From NCBI RefSeq assembly GCF_025200715.1, contig NZ_CP104143.1:2707501-2771500 (forward strand): a stretch of 64,000 bases of DNA. Reading direction: 5' to 3'. A program made the translations under genes and the position numbers. Every line of letters starts with the position of its first letter. Positions within the stretch are counted from its first letter, which is position 1. The notes below the pieces were generated by a model. It did not search any database and was not told where the DNA came from. It saw only the letters and a list, made by a program, of their open reading frames with translations. Shown here piece after piece: positions 44,938 through 52,757 of this stretch. The stretch comes from Rhizobium sullae. Its GTDB lineage: Bacteria > Pseudomonadota > Alphaproteobacteria > Rhizobiales > Rhizobiaceae.

Positions 44938-45975
44938 ATGAATGAAAGAATTGGCACAAGCCAAATCAAGAACGCCAGCCCGACATGGGAGCGCCCATTC
45001 AAGGCGCCCGAACTGTCGGCGAACCGCACTAAGGACGACGTTACCACCTGGTGGTCGCTTGTCGATCGCGTGATTGAGATCGCGACGGTCAATGGCTTCA
45101 CGAAGTCAGAAGTCGCTCGACGCATGCAAATGCCGGAAGGTACCTTCAGCCAATGGTTCTCCGGCAAGTACGCTGGCCGTCTCGATACCACCAACAAACA
45201 GGTCGAACAGTGGTTGTTGGCGATGGAGGAGCAAGCCGGCCTTGCAGCTTCCATTCCGACATCGCCGGGCTTCATCAAAACCCGAATATCCGCGGAAATT
45301 ACCGAGACGCTGGCTTGGGCACAGATGACCGCCGACATGGTCATGATCACGTTGGCGGCCGGCAACGGCAAGACGGCGGCTTGCCGTCATTATTGCGCGA
45401 CCCGCCCGCATGCCTATCTCGCGACGATCTCTCCGCACACCAAGACCGTCCACGGCATGCTCGTCGAACTGGCCGCCGAACTGGACGTCCAGGAGCATAA
45501 TCCGGCAAAGCTCACCCGCAAGATCGGCATGAAATTGCAGCGGATCGGCAGCGGGTCGCTGCTCATCATCGACGAGGCCCAGAACCTTGTTGATGACGCG
45601 ATTAACCAGCTCCGGCATTTCGTCGATGTCTATCAGTGCGGTGTTGCGCTGGTAGGGAACAACGAGGTTTACACCCGCTTCACGAAGCGCTCCGATGGCC
45701 CGTCCTACGATCAGCTCAAGAGCCGTCTCGGCAAGCGTTTGAAGCGCGACAAGCCGAGGGTCGAGGATCTGCAGGCATTCATTGCCGCCTGGGGCGTTGC
45801 CGACCTCGATTGCGTCAAACTCCTGACCGGTATCGGCATGAAGGGCGGCGCTCTTCGTCAGATCGATAAGACACTGAAGCTTGCTTCGATGCTCGCCATG
45901 GGTGCCCAAGAACCCTTGGCAAAACAACATATCGAGGCCGCCTGGAAAAACCGCGACGTCGAGGACATGGCATGA
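44938..45975 (+). CDS. MuB-type transposition target-selection ATPase
   Basis: A 345-residue AAA+ protein. An N-terminal helix-turn-helix (GFTKSEVARRMQMPEGTFSQ) precedes the ATPase with Walker A AAGNGKTAA at about 140-148 and Walker B LLIIDEAQNL at about 208-217. A C-terminal domain follows (AWGVADLDCVKLLTGIGMKG), as in MuB. It binds target DNA and activates the transposase encoded 36 bp upstream. Confidence 0.95.
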   Translation: MNERIGTSQIKNASPTWERPFKAPELSANRTKDDVTTWWSLVDRVIEIATVNGFTKSEVARRMQMPEGTFSQWFSGKYAGRLDTTNKQVEQWLLAMEEQAGLAASIPTSPGFIKTRISAEITETLAWAQMTADMVMITLAAGNGKTAACRHYCATRPHAYLATISPHTKTVHGMLVELAAELDVQEHNPAKLTRKIGMKLQRIGSGSLLIIDEAQNLVDDAINQLRHFVDVYQCGVALVGNNEVYTRFTKRSDGPSYDQLKSRLGKRLKRDKPRVEDLQAFIAAWGVADLDCVKLLTGIGMKGGALRQIDKTLKLASMLAMGAQEPLAKQHIEAAWKNRDVEDMA

Positions 45976-46265
45976 AAGCTGTCCTCAAACTGAGTGACGA
46001 ACTCCAACTACTCAGGGGCGAGTTCTCGCCTTTCGCCCGGCGCGGCGGCTACCTCGAACCGGAGACGGTCCAGCAATTGCGCCAGCGCCTGCGACTGCTC
46101 AGCAAACTCGCCAACGCCATGGAAATGGAGTTGGCCTACTTCCGGCTGATGGAGAATGGCCGCCTCGGCCGCGAAGCGATCGAACAACTGTCGACCGAAA
46201 GCTTGGTCGAGATGGTCAAGGATCCCGAAGGCAAGATCATCCGCCCGGATTTCGGGCGGAAATGA
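45972..46265 (+). CDS. Phage early protein of unknown function (97 aa)
   Basis: A 97-residue helical protein overlapping the MuB-like gene by four bases. It has GYLEPETVQQLRQRLRLLSK and EMELAYFRLMENGRLGREAI and ends with VEMVKDPEGKIIRPDFGRK. A hairpin-like inverted pair (CGCCCGGATTTCGGGCG) overlaps its 3' end. No known function; probably a phage accessory factor. Confidence 0.7.
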   Translation: MKAVLKLSDELQLLRGEFSPFARRGGYLEPETVQQLRQRLRLLSKLANAMEMELAYFRLMENGRLGREAIEQLSTESLVEMVKDPEGKIIRPDFGRK

Positions 46266-46319
46266 TGACACGCCAGGAGGCCGCGAAGCGCCTTCGAACC
46301 ACATTAAGAGGACTTTGAA

Positions 46320-46973
46320 ATGAATGCTGTAATTCTTGAAGAGCGCCTGGCCGTAGGCGTGACGGTCATCAACGGCAAGGACTATATGACTGACGCCAAG
46401 GGCGGCTTCGTGCCGCTCGAACAGGTTAAGCCTGCCGACAAGCTCGAAGATGAAATGGTCCGCAAGATCATCGCCTACGCCGAAGACCTTTCGGCACAGA
46501 TCGGACGGTTTCGCGGTCACACGATGACCGATCTCGGCGAGTTCGATGCATTGATTGCCCAGGAATACAACGCGAAGATCGGCGGCGCCAAAGGCAACCG
46601 CACATATCAGACCGTCGACGGCCTGATGAAGGTCCAGGTGCAGGTGTCGGATTTCATCGACTTCGGACCGCAGCTGCAGATCGCCAAGAAGCTACTCGAC
46701 GAATGCTTGATGGAATGGTCGGCAGATAGCCGACCGGAGATTCGTGCCGTCATCACCAAGGCCTTCAACACCGAGAAAGAAGGTCAGGTGAACCGCTCGG
46801 AAATCTTCATGCTGTTGCGGCTCGATATCGACGATCCTCGTTGGCAGGATGCGATGCGCGCGATCCGCGAAGCCATGCGCATCACCGGCTCTAAGGAATA
46901 CGTCCGCTTCTACAAGCGCGAAAAGCCTACCGATCGCATGCAGGCGATCACCATCGATCTCGCTAAGGCATGA
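46320..46973 (+). CDS. DUF3164 family phage protein
   Basis: A 217-residue protein found in the early region of many Mu-like phages. It has INGKDYMTDAKGGFVPLEQV, EDEMVRKIIAYAEDLSAQIG, ALIAQEYNAKIGGAKGN and a C-terminal EIFMLLRLDIDDPRWQDAM. The function of DUF3164 is unknown, although it is consistently next to the transposition genes. The start follows AAGAGGACTT. Confidence 0.88.
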   Translation: MNAVILEERLAVGVTVINGKDYMTDAKGGFVPLEQVKPADKLEDEMVRKIIAYAEDLSAQIGRFRGHTMTDLGEFDALIAQEYNAKIGGAKGNRTYQTVDGLMKVQVQVSDFIDFGPQLQIAKKLLDECLMEWSADSRPEIRAVITKAFNTEKEGQVNRSEIFMLLRLDIDDPRWQDAMRAIREAMRITGSKEYVRFYKREKPTDRMQAITIDLAKA

Positions 46974-46983
46974 GGTGCCGATC

Positions 46984-47634
46984 GTGACATCATCGATCGC
47001 CGCTATTCACGTCGCCAAGAAACAACTCGGTCTGGACGACGAAACATACCGCGCCAAGCTCTCACTCATTACTGGCAAGCAGTCTGCCAAGGAGATGAGC
47101 GAGAGCGAGCGGCAGAAGGTCTTGACGGTCTTCCGCAATGAAGGTTTCTCCCAAAGCGTCGTCGCAAGACGATCCAACGGCCGCCAGAAATTGAGCGGCA
47201 AATATGCGCCCAAGCTGCAGGCACTCTGGATTGCGGCTTGGAATCTCGGGATCGTTCGCAACCGCGACGACGATGCCCTGCTCGCCTTCGTCAAGCGGCA
47301 AACCAACATCGACCATACGCGGTTCCTGAGCTACCAAGATGACGCGCGGCGAGCAATCGAAGCCCTCAAAGGGTGGATTGCTCGCGAAGCCGGCGTGAAC
47401 TGGAGCAACGTCGAAATTGGTTCTAGCTGGCAGGCAAGGGAGGGCTTTAAGATCGCCCTCGCCCAATGGGAGAAGCTCGGCGGCGAAGAGCTTCGCCGTC
47501 CGTTCTCCGCCTTCGTGACCACGGTCCAATCGATCACCGGCATTTTTCCGCAGGACATGACGGATCACGACTGGATCCCGGTTATGAACGCGCTGGGCAA
47601 ACGTATTCGCGCCGGTCGCGGGAGCAAGCAGTGA
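46984..47634 (+). CDS. GemA-like regulatory protein (DUF1018, Mu gp16 family)
   Basis: A 216-residue protein. From a GTG start at 46984 behind GAGGTG it begins MTSSIAAIHVAKKQLGLDDE and shows the DUF1018 pattern TYRAKLSLITGKQSAKEMSE, then KYAPKLQALWIAAWNLGIVR. In Mu the related GemA modulates host gene expression and supercoiling. The stop overlaps the next start in GTGA. Confidence 0.85.
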   Translation: MTSSIAAIHVAKKQLGLDDETYRAKLSLITGKQSAKEMSESERQKVLTVFRNEGFSQSVVARRSNGRQKLSGKYAPKLQALWIAAWNLGIVRNRDDDALLAFVKRQTNIDHTRFLSYQDDARRAIEALKGWIAREAGVNWSNVEIGSSWQAREGFKIALAQWEKLGGEELRRPFSAFVTTVQSITGIFPQDMTDHDWIPVMNALGKRIRAGRGSKQ

Positions 47635-48026
47635 GTAGCTCGCTTCCCGGCATCCTTGCTGATATCGCGGACATCGCCGACGCGGAAACCGCCCTGTTGA
47701 TCGCGCAAAGCCACGGCGGTATCCGCGTATCGATCCCGCCGCGTGCCGAGCCCGATCATTGGCTGACGGAGCTGCTCGGCATCGAGCTGGCCGATCGCAT
47801 TTGCAGAGGGCTTGCGATCCTCGACGCGGACGGCAAACTAAAAGGCGTACAGCGGGAAGTTATCCCACTCGGCCCGGCCTCGGTCCTGAAAGCGGCCCGC
47901 CGTCGTGCCGCCGACGCTCTCAGCGCCGGCAAGAGCGCCCGCGACGCGGCGCAAATATCGGGCTTGCATGAGCGCACGATATTTCGCATGAAGGCATCTG
48001 ATAGTGACCAAGGCGAGCTTTTCTAG
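47631..48026 (+). CDS. Mor-family middle/late transcription activator
   Basis: A 131-residue protein beginning at GTG 47631 (MSSSLPGILADIADIADAET). The length and the domain plan match Mu Mor: a dimerisation part with HWLTELLGIELADRICRGLA and a C-terminal helix-turn-helix, KSARDAAQISGLHERTIFRM. Mor activates the middle promoter and C the late promoters in Mu; no separate C gene is visible here. Just after its stop lies a perfect palindrome that I propose as its binding site. The gene ends the early cluster. Confidence 0.8.
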   Translation: MSSSLPGILADIADIADAETALLIAQSHGGIRVSIPPRAEPDHWLTELLGIELADRICRGLAILDADGKLKGVQREVIPLGPASVLKAARRRAADALSAGKSARDAAQISGLHERTIFRMKASDSDQGELF

Positions 48027-48040
48027 CCCTTGATCCTGCA

Positions 48041-48056
48041 GGCTGACAGGTGTCAG
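48041..48056. promoter_or_regulatory. Late-promoter activator site 1 (palindrome GCTGACA-GG-TGTCAGC)
   Basis: A perfect inverted repeat with 7-bp arms and 2-bp spacer, 15 bp after the Mor-like gene and 81 bp before the endolysin start. The same arms occur at 58179-58194, before the protease gene. About 25 bp downstream is CATAGT, a possible -10. I infer a binding site for the phage activator. Confidence 0.65.
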
Positions 48057-48136
48057 CCCGCCTAAGTACCCCTCCCATTGCATAGTCCGAGCGTCATCAG
48101 CGGCCACACCGCCGCTTCTGTTTGGGGCGCTCGCAT

Positions 48137-48853
48137 ATGCAATTCGACCTATGGCTTAACACTCGCCTCCGTGCTCACGGTGCGTATGACGGCGTTGTCG
48201 ACAATGTTCATGGTCGTGCAACGATCGCAGCGCTCAAGAGGTTTCAGAAAGCCGACGGGCTGACCCCAAGCGGCATGGCCGATGAAGCAACCGTCAACGC
48301 ACTGCGCCTCGATCCGCAGGGCCGTGCCTTCCATGTCCTTCCTGCTCCGAGAACTCCTGAAGAACCAGTATGGATGCGCGAAGCTCGCCGCCTCATGGGC
48401 GTCAAGGAAATTCCCGGCTCGGCTTCGAACCCAACCATCATCGGTTGGGCGCGGCGTCTCGGCGGCTGGGTAGCAGACTTTTATCGCAACGATGACACGC
48501 CGTGGTGCGGTCTCTTCCTCGCTCACTGCATCTCCATGACGCTGCCGGAAGAGAAGCTGCCCGCTAATCCCCTTGGCGCGCTCGAATGGAACAAGTTTGG
48601 CATTCCGCTAGCGACGCCTGTCCTTGGCGCCATTCTCGTTTTCAAACGGCCGGGTGGAGGGCATGTTGGTCACTATGCCGGAGAGGACGGCGATTTCTAC
48701 TGCGTCCTCGGCGCCAACCAATCGAACACCGTCAAGCTCTCCATGATCGAGAAAGAGCGCTGCGTGGGCATCCGATGGCCGAAGACAGCACCGGCGCCGA
48801 TCGGCGGGCGTTTGCGCGCCAATGCGGGCGGGGTTTCGCGTAATGAAGCCTAG
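48137..48853 (+). CDS. Endolysin: peptidoglycan-binding domain plus NlpC/P60-CHAP-like peptidase (TIGR02594 type)
   Basis: A 238-residue protein. Residues 1-58 are a PG_binding_1 domain (YDGVVDNVHGRATIAALKRF, TPSGMADEATVNALRL). The rest matches the TIGR02594 endolysin type, with MGVKEIPGSASNPTIIGWAR, the catalytic Cys124 in DDTPWCGLFLAH and His176 in GGGHVGHYAGED. It cuts cell-wall peptides for lysis. No signal peptide, so it needs the holin. I start at ATG 48137; an earlier TTG is unlikely. Confidence 0.88.
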   Translation: MQFDLWLNTRLRAHGAYDGVVDNVHGRATIAALKRFQKADGLTPSGMADEATVNALRLDPQGRAFHVLPAPRTPEEPVWMREARRLMGVKEIPGSASNPTIIGWARRLGGWVADFYRNDDTPWCGLFLAHCISMTLPEEKLPANPLGALEWNKFGIPLATPVLGAILVFKRPGGGHVGHYAGEDGDFYCVLGANQSNTVKLSMIEKERCVGIRWPKTAPAPIGGRLRANAGGVSRNEA

Positions 48854-49115
48854 CGTCCGGAACGGCTTCAAGCCGAGCTATCGCATGACCAGGCGCTGGA
48901 ACTGGATCAGCTTCGTGCTGTCCTGGGCGATCCTCCTCACCATCGTCATTGCCGCCATCCAGGGCTCCCAGGAGGCCGTCGCTCTGGCGCCGGTCTTCGT
49001 TCCCAGCCTCTGCGTGATGATCGCCGCCCTAATCGGCATCCACCGCTACACCGGCGCGATGGACTATCAATCCGCGATGTCAACGGGGACGGCGGCCGAA
49101 AGCGAGGAGCGCTGA
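48843..49115 (+). CDS. Holin-like two-helix membrane protein
   Basis: A 90-residue protein with a basic N-terminus (KPSYRMTRRWNWI) and two helices (FVLSWAILLTIVIAAI and APVFVPSLCVMIAALIGI) and a charged tail. It overlaps the endolysin gene by 11 bases and the spanin by one. Holin function is inferred from position and topology. Confidence 0.65.
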   Translation: MKPSVRNGFKPSYRMTRRWNWISFVLSWAILLTIVIAAIQGSQEAVALAPVFVPSLCVMIAALIGIHRYTGAMDYQSAMSTGTAAESEER

Positions 49116-49474
49116 TGGAGCTGCTTTCCAAACCCCTCGCGATCGCGCTTGCCGCCGGCGCACTGCTGCTCGCAGCTGCAGGCGTCGGCTACCTGACCGT
49201 CCGTGAAATCGGCGCCATAACAGAGGACGCGGCGAGCGCCGCGAAGCAGCTGTCGGATGCCACCTGGACGGCCAAGATCGAGAAGGCCAACGCCGAAGCA
49301 AACCAGAAGATCGCCGACCAGGCCAAGGCGGTCATTCAGATCCAGGCGGACGCGGCCGATCGCGTCAACGCCGCCTCCCAGCAGCTTGAAGAAGTGAGGA
49401 AACGAAATGCGGCTCTGCCACATGGCGACGATATTGGTCTCAGCGCTGAGCGGGTCCGGCTGCTCCCAGACTGA
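49115..49474 (+). CDS. Inner-membrane spanin (Rz-like)
   Basis: A 119-residue protein with one N-terminal helix (AIALAAGALLLAAAGVGYL) and a long coiled coil (IEKANAEANQKIADQAKAVI, DRVNAASQQLEEVRKRNA), the layout of i-spanins. The o-spanin gene starts inside its 3' end in another frame. The pair fuses the inner and outer membranes in lysis. Confidence 0.8.
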   Translation: MELLSKPLAIALAAGALLLAAAGVGYLTVREIGAITEDAASAAKQLSDATWTAKIEKANAEANQKIADQAKAVIQIQADAADRVNAASQQLEEVRKRNAALPHGDDIGLSAERVRLLPD

Positions 49475-49688
49475 TCCTGCGCCGCCGGTGGTCATTACCA
49501 AAACCGTGGCCGTCGCGCTGCCGCCCGAAGCGCGCAAGCCGACGCCCGCGCTTGCGCCGAAGCCTGACCGCGACATGCCGCAGCAGGAGGTCCTGGACAA
49601 TTGGTCCGCTGACCGCACCGCGCGCAATACCGGTGAATGGCGCCGGGCCGCATGTGTCGCCGCCGTCGATGCGGCGGGCAAGCCATGA
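49407..49688 (+). CDS. Outer-membrane spanin lipoprotein (Rz1-like), overlapping the i-spanin gene
   Basis: A Pro-rich short lipoprotein with lipobox LSGSGC and tail APPVVITKTVAVALPPEARK. It begins within the i-spanin gene in the +1 frame (68-base overlap), as in other overlapping Rz/Rz1 pairs. An internal ATG at 49422 is an equally good start (88 aa). The pairing with the gene before is the main support. Confidence 0.75.
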   Translation: MRLCHMATILVSALSGSGCSQTDPAPPVVITKTVAVALPPEARKPTPALAPKPDRDMPQQEVLDNWSADRTARNTGEWRRAACVAAVDAAGKP

Positions 49689-49906
49689 ACGGAAACGCTC
49701 TCTTCGACCTTGCGGAGATCCGCGCCGAGGAAGAGCGCGAGGCACAGATCGCTGCGGCCTCCCGCTCGCTCAAGCAGGCCGGATCGGTCGATTGCGAGGA
49801 TTGCCCCGCCGAGATTTCACCTGAACGCCGGCGGGCGATGCCCTCGACCGTCCGTTGTTTTGATTGCCAGCAGCGTTTCGAGCAGCGCATGCGAAGGAGC
49901 CGCTGA
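49685..49906 (+). CDS. DksA/TraR-type C4 zinc-finger protein
   Basis: A 73-residue protein with a helical N-terminus (DLAEIRAEEEREAQIAAASR) and the zinc-binding pairs CEDC and CFDC in the C-terminal half (VDCEDCPAEISPERRRAMPS, VRCFDCQQRFEQ). This is the short DksA/TraR family of Mu-like and other phages, which binds the RNA polymerase secondary channel. It overlaps the o-spanin by four bases and the next gene by one. Confidence 0.88.
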   Translation: MNGNALFDLAEIRAEEEREAQIAAASRSLKQAGSVDCEDCPAEISPERRRAMPSTVRCFDCQQRFEQRMRRSR

Positions 49907-50268
49907 TGGAACTCGAAACCCTGAAATCTTGGTTCGGCTTCTTCGCCCTCCTGATCTCTGTCGCGACATCGGCCTGGCACATCATCTCGTCCGGCTCGAA
50001 GAAGACCGCCAGCGATCTGAGCGAATTCAAGAAGCAGGACAAGGACGAGAAGAGCGCGATCCTCTCCGTGCTGCAGGCGCTGGAGAAGCGAACGCAATCG
50101 CTTGAGAGCGACATGAAGCACCTGCCGGACGCGAAAGCGGTCATGGAGCTTCAGATCAAGATCGAGCAGCTCTCCGGTCAACTCGGCCGGATGGAGGAAA
50201 ACCAGAAGGGAATGTCTCGGACTGTCCTGCAGGTGCAGGACTTTCTGATGAAGGGTGCGGTAGCATGA
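49906..50268 (+). CDS. DUF2730 phage protein (Mu gp25-like), membrane-anchored coiled coil
   Basis: A 120-residue protein with a membrane helix (SWFGFFALLISVATSAWHII) and a coiled coil (LEKRTQSLESDMKHLPD, IKIEQLSGQLGRMEENQKG). This matches DUF2730, which sits between DksA-like and terminase genes of Mu-like phages. GAAGGAG precedes the ATG. Function unknown. Confidence 0.82.
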   Translation: MELETLKSWFGFFALLISVATSAWHIISSGSKKTASDLSEFKKQDKDEKSAILSVLQALEKRTQSLESDMKHLPDAKAVMELQIKIEQLSGQLGRMEENQKGMSRTVLQVQDFLMKGAVA

Positions 50269-50564
50269 GCGACTTCAACGAATTTCTCACTCTCGATGCT
50301 CGGCTGGTTATCCTCCGCGCGCTCAACGACCAGTCCGATGGGCGGCTGAATGACAGCCTGCTCGCCGACGTCCTCGACACTTACGGCCATCATCGCTCTC
50401 GCGACTGGATCCGGCAGCAGCTCCGTTTCCTCGCAGATCTCGGCGCCGTGAAAAACACCGACATCGGGCCGGTCATGGTGGCCGCGATCACCCGTCTGGG
50501 TGCCGATCACGTCGAGCGCCGCACTCAGCTCGAAGGCGTGAAGCGCCCGTCGATTGGAGCCTGA
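50265..50564 (+). CDS. Mu gp26-like phage protein (VpaChn25_0724 type)
   Basis: A 99-residue winged-helix-like protein starting MSDFNEFLTLDARLVILRAL, with LLADVLDTYGHHRSRDWIRQ and LRFLADLGAVKNTDIGPVMV. This is the conserved small gene before the small-terminase homologue in Mu-like phages. It overlaps its upstream neighbour by four bases. DNA-binding fold inferred; role unknown. Confidence 0.8.
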   Translation: MSDFNEFLTLDARLVILRALNDQSDGRLNDSLLADVLDTYGHHRSRDWIRQQLRFLADLGAVKNTDIGPVMVAAITRLGADHVERRTQLEGVKRPSIGA

Positions 50565-50565
50565 T

Positions 50566-51147
50566 ATGCGGAGCCGCCTTTCCGGTATCGAGCTACTGCC
50601 TGAAGAGTGCGGCGAAATCGTCGCCTGGGCGGCCGAGGCGTTGCAGGACCGCGACCGGACGCAGACGGACATCTATCAGGAATTCCATGCCAGGATGGAG
50701 GCGCTGCAGAAGGAGTATCGCGGCGAACTGGACTTCCGTATTCCGAGCTTCTCGGCCTTCAACCGCTACAGCATCAAGCTCGCAACCGTCACGTTGCGCA
50801 TGCAGCAAACCCGCGAGATCGCCGCCACCCTGGCGAAGAGCTGGGACATAGAGGCGTCCGACAACCTGACGCTGATCGCCGCCGAGGCGATCAAGACCCT
50901 CGTCTTCGAATTGCTGACCTCCAAAGGCGAGGCCGGTATCGATCCGAAAGGTGCCATGTCGCTTGCCAATGCGCTGCGCTCGGCCGCGCAGGCGCAGGGC
51001 ATTTCGACGGCCCGCCGGCAGAAGATTGAAACCGAGTTCGCCGAGAATGCGAAGCAGGCCGTGGCACAGGTGCAGAAGAGTAAGGGGCTGTCGGCTGATG
51101 CCGCCGAAGAAATCCTGTCGAAAATCCTCGGGGTGAAGGCAGAATGA
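50566..51147 (+). CDS. Mu gp27-like protein (DUF3486), probable small terminase subunit
   Basis: A 193-residue helical protein. It starts MRSRLSGIELLPEECGEIVA and has a potential helix-turn-helix (FSAFNRYSIKLATVTLRMQQ). DUF3486 proteins stand before the large terminase in Mu-like phages and are thought to recognise packaging DNA. I start at ATG 50566; a TTG 12 bases upstream is less likely. Confidence 0.85.
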   Translation: MRSRLSGIELLPEECGEIVAWAAEALQDRDRTQTDIYQEFHARMEALQKEYRGELDFRIPSFSAFNRYSIKLATVTLRMQQTREIAATLAKSWDIEASDNLTLIAAEAIKTLVFELLTSKGEAGIDPKGAMSLANALRSAAQAQGISTARRQKIETEFAENAKQAVAQVQKSKGLSADAAEEILSKILGVKAE

Positions 51148-52757
51148 CGGCGCCCATCACAAAAGAGCAATGGGCCGAGGCCCGGCGAACCGCCACCGAG
51201 GTTCTGCCGGGCCTCGTCAAAGAGGTCGGCCTTCCGAAGGCACTTCTCCCTTATCAGGGGCGCGCGATCGCGCTGCTGGAAAGCACAGCTTGCCGCGTGC
51301 TCTTCATCGAAAAGTCCCGCCGTATCGGCCTGACATTTGGCTTTGCGGCTTATGCCGCCCTGCGCGCCGGCCGCGCCAAGAGCGCCGGCGGCATGGACGT
51401 GATGTACATCTCCTATTCGCAGGAGATGACCCGCGAATTCATCGACGCCTGCGCCATGTGGGCGCGCGCCTATTCCGACGCTGCGATCGAGGTCGGCGAG
51501 TTCCTATTCGACGACAGCGACAAGGATGGCGCCCGCTCAATCCAGGCGTTCCGCATCCGCTTCGCGTCCGGCTTCGAAATCCTGGCACTTTCCTCGGCAC
51601 CACGCACGCTTCGCGGCAAGCAGGGCGTTGTCATGATCGACGAGGCGGCCTTCGTTGACAGCTTGCCGGAGCTGCTGAAGGCGGCACTCGCCTTCCTGAT
51701 GTGGGGCGGCCAGGTCGTCGTCTGCTCGACGCATGACGGCACCGAAAACGAGTTTAACAAACAGATCCAGGCGATCCTTTCCGGCCGCTCGAAATACAGC
51801 CATCTACGCATCGACTTTGACCAGGCGCTTAAGGAAGGCCTTTACGAGCGCATCTGCCTGGTCAATGGGATCGAGTGGACGCCCGAAGGCGAAGCGGGCT
51901 GGCGACAGGAGATCATCGACTTCTACGGTGACGGCGCCGACGAAGAATTGTTCTGCATTCCGACGGCCGGCAGCGGCGCATGGCTTGCCGCGCCGCTGAT
52001 CGAAGCCCGCATGTCAGCGCAGTCTCCGATCATCCGTCTGGAATTGCCGCGCGACTACTTGCATCTGTCCCGACTTGAACGAGCCATTCATATGGCCTCG
52101 GCAATCAGCGATCTCGGAAGTGCCCTCAAGCAGCTCGATCGCGCTCGTCGCCATGCCTTTGGTTTCGACTTTGCCCGTGTCGCCGACTTGTCGGTTGGCA
52201 CCCTGCTGTCGATCGACCGGCTTCTGAAGCGCGAGGAAGCGTTGACGCTGGAGATGCGCAACGTGCCGGGTGACGAGCAGAAGCTGCTCACCCGAATGAT
52301 CCTGGAGAACGCGCCGCGTCTGGTCGGCGCGGCCTTCGACGCGACTGGCATGGGCTGGACCGTCGCCGAAGACATGGGCCGCATCTTCGGCATCCGCACA
52401 CCGGATTATCCCGGCGGCCTCATCGAGGCGATCAAATTCTCGCAGGACTGGTATCGCTTCCAAATGCCGCCGCTGAAGGCAGCCTTCGAAGATGACGCGA
52501 TCGCCATCACGAAAGACGATGAGCACGTGACTGACCTTCGTGCCGTGAAGGTTGTCGCCGGCATCCCAAAAGTGCCGGACGTCCGTACCGGCGAAGGTGC
52601 CAAAAAGCGTCACGGCGACTTCGCCATCTCGCTCGCGCTCGCCCATTACGCCAGCCGCCAACAATGGACGGAATACGATTATCAGTCTGTCGCAAGCCTC
52701 GCCGGGAAAGGCGACGATGACGACGCAGAAAGCGAATATGGGAGGCGGCATTGGTAA
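51144..52757 (+). CDS. Terminase large subunit (Mu gp28-like)
   Basis: A 537-residue DNA-packaging motor. The ATPase part has a Walker A-like loop FIEKSRRIGLTFGFAA at about residue 55 and Walker B GVVMIDEAAFVDSLPEL at about 163-179, followed by VVVCSTHDGTENEF. The C-terminal nuclease part starts around FGFDFARVADLSVGTLLSID, with AAFDATGMGWTVAEDMGR. Overlap with gp27 is four bases. It packages host-flanked phage DNA by headful. Confidence 0.93.
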   Translation: MTAPITKEQWAEARRTATEVLPGLVKEVGLPKALLPYQGRAIALLESTACRVLFIEKSRRIGLTFGFAAYAALRAGRAKSAGGMDVMYISYSQEMTREFIDACAMWARAYSDAAIEVGEFLFDDSDKDGARSIQAFRIRFASGFEILALSSAPRTLRGKQGVVMIDEAAFVDSLPELLKAALAFLMWGGQVVVCSTHDGTENEFNKQIQAILSGRSKYSHLRIDFDQALKEGLYERICLVNGIEWTPEGEAGWRQEIIDFYGDGADEELFCIPTAGSGAWLAAPLIEARMSAQSPIIRLELPRDYLHLSRLERAIHMASAISDLGSALKQLDRARRHAFGFDFARVADLSVGTLLSIDRLLKREEALTLEMRNVPGDEQKLLTRMILENAPRLVGAAFDATGMGWTVAEDMGRIFGIRTPDYPGGLIEAIKFSQDWYRFQMPPLKAAFEDDAIAITKDDEHVTDLRAVKVVAGIPKVPDVRTGEGAKKRHGDFAISLALAHYASRQQWTEYDYQSVASLAGKGDDDDAESEYGRRHW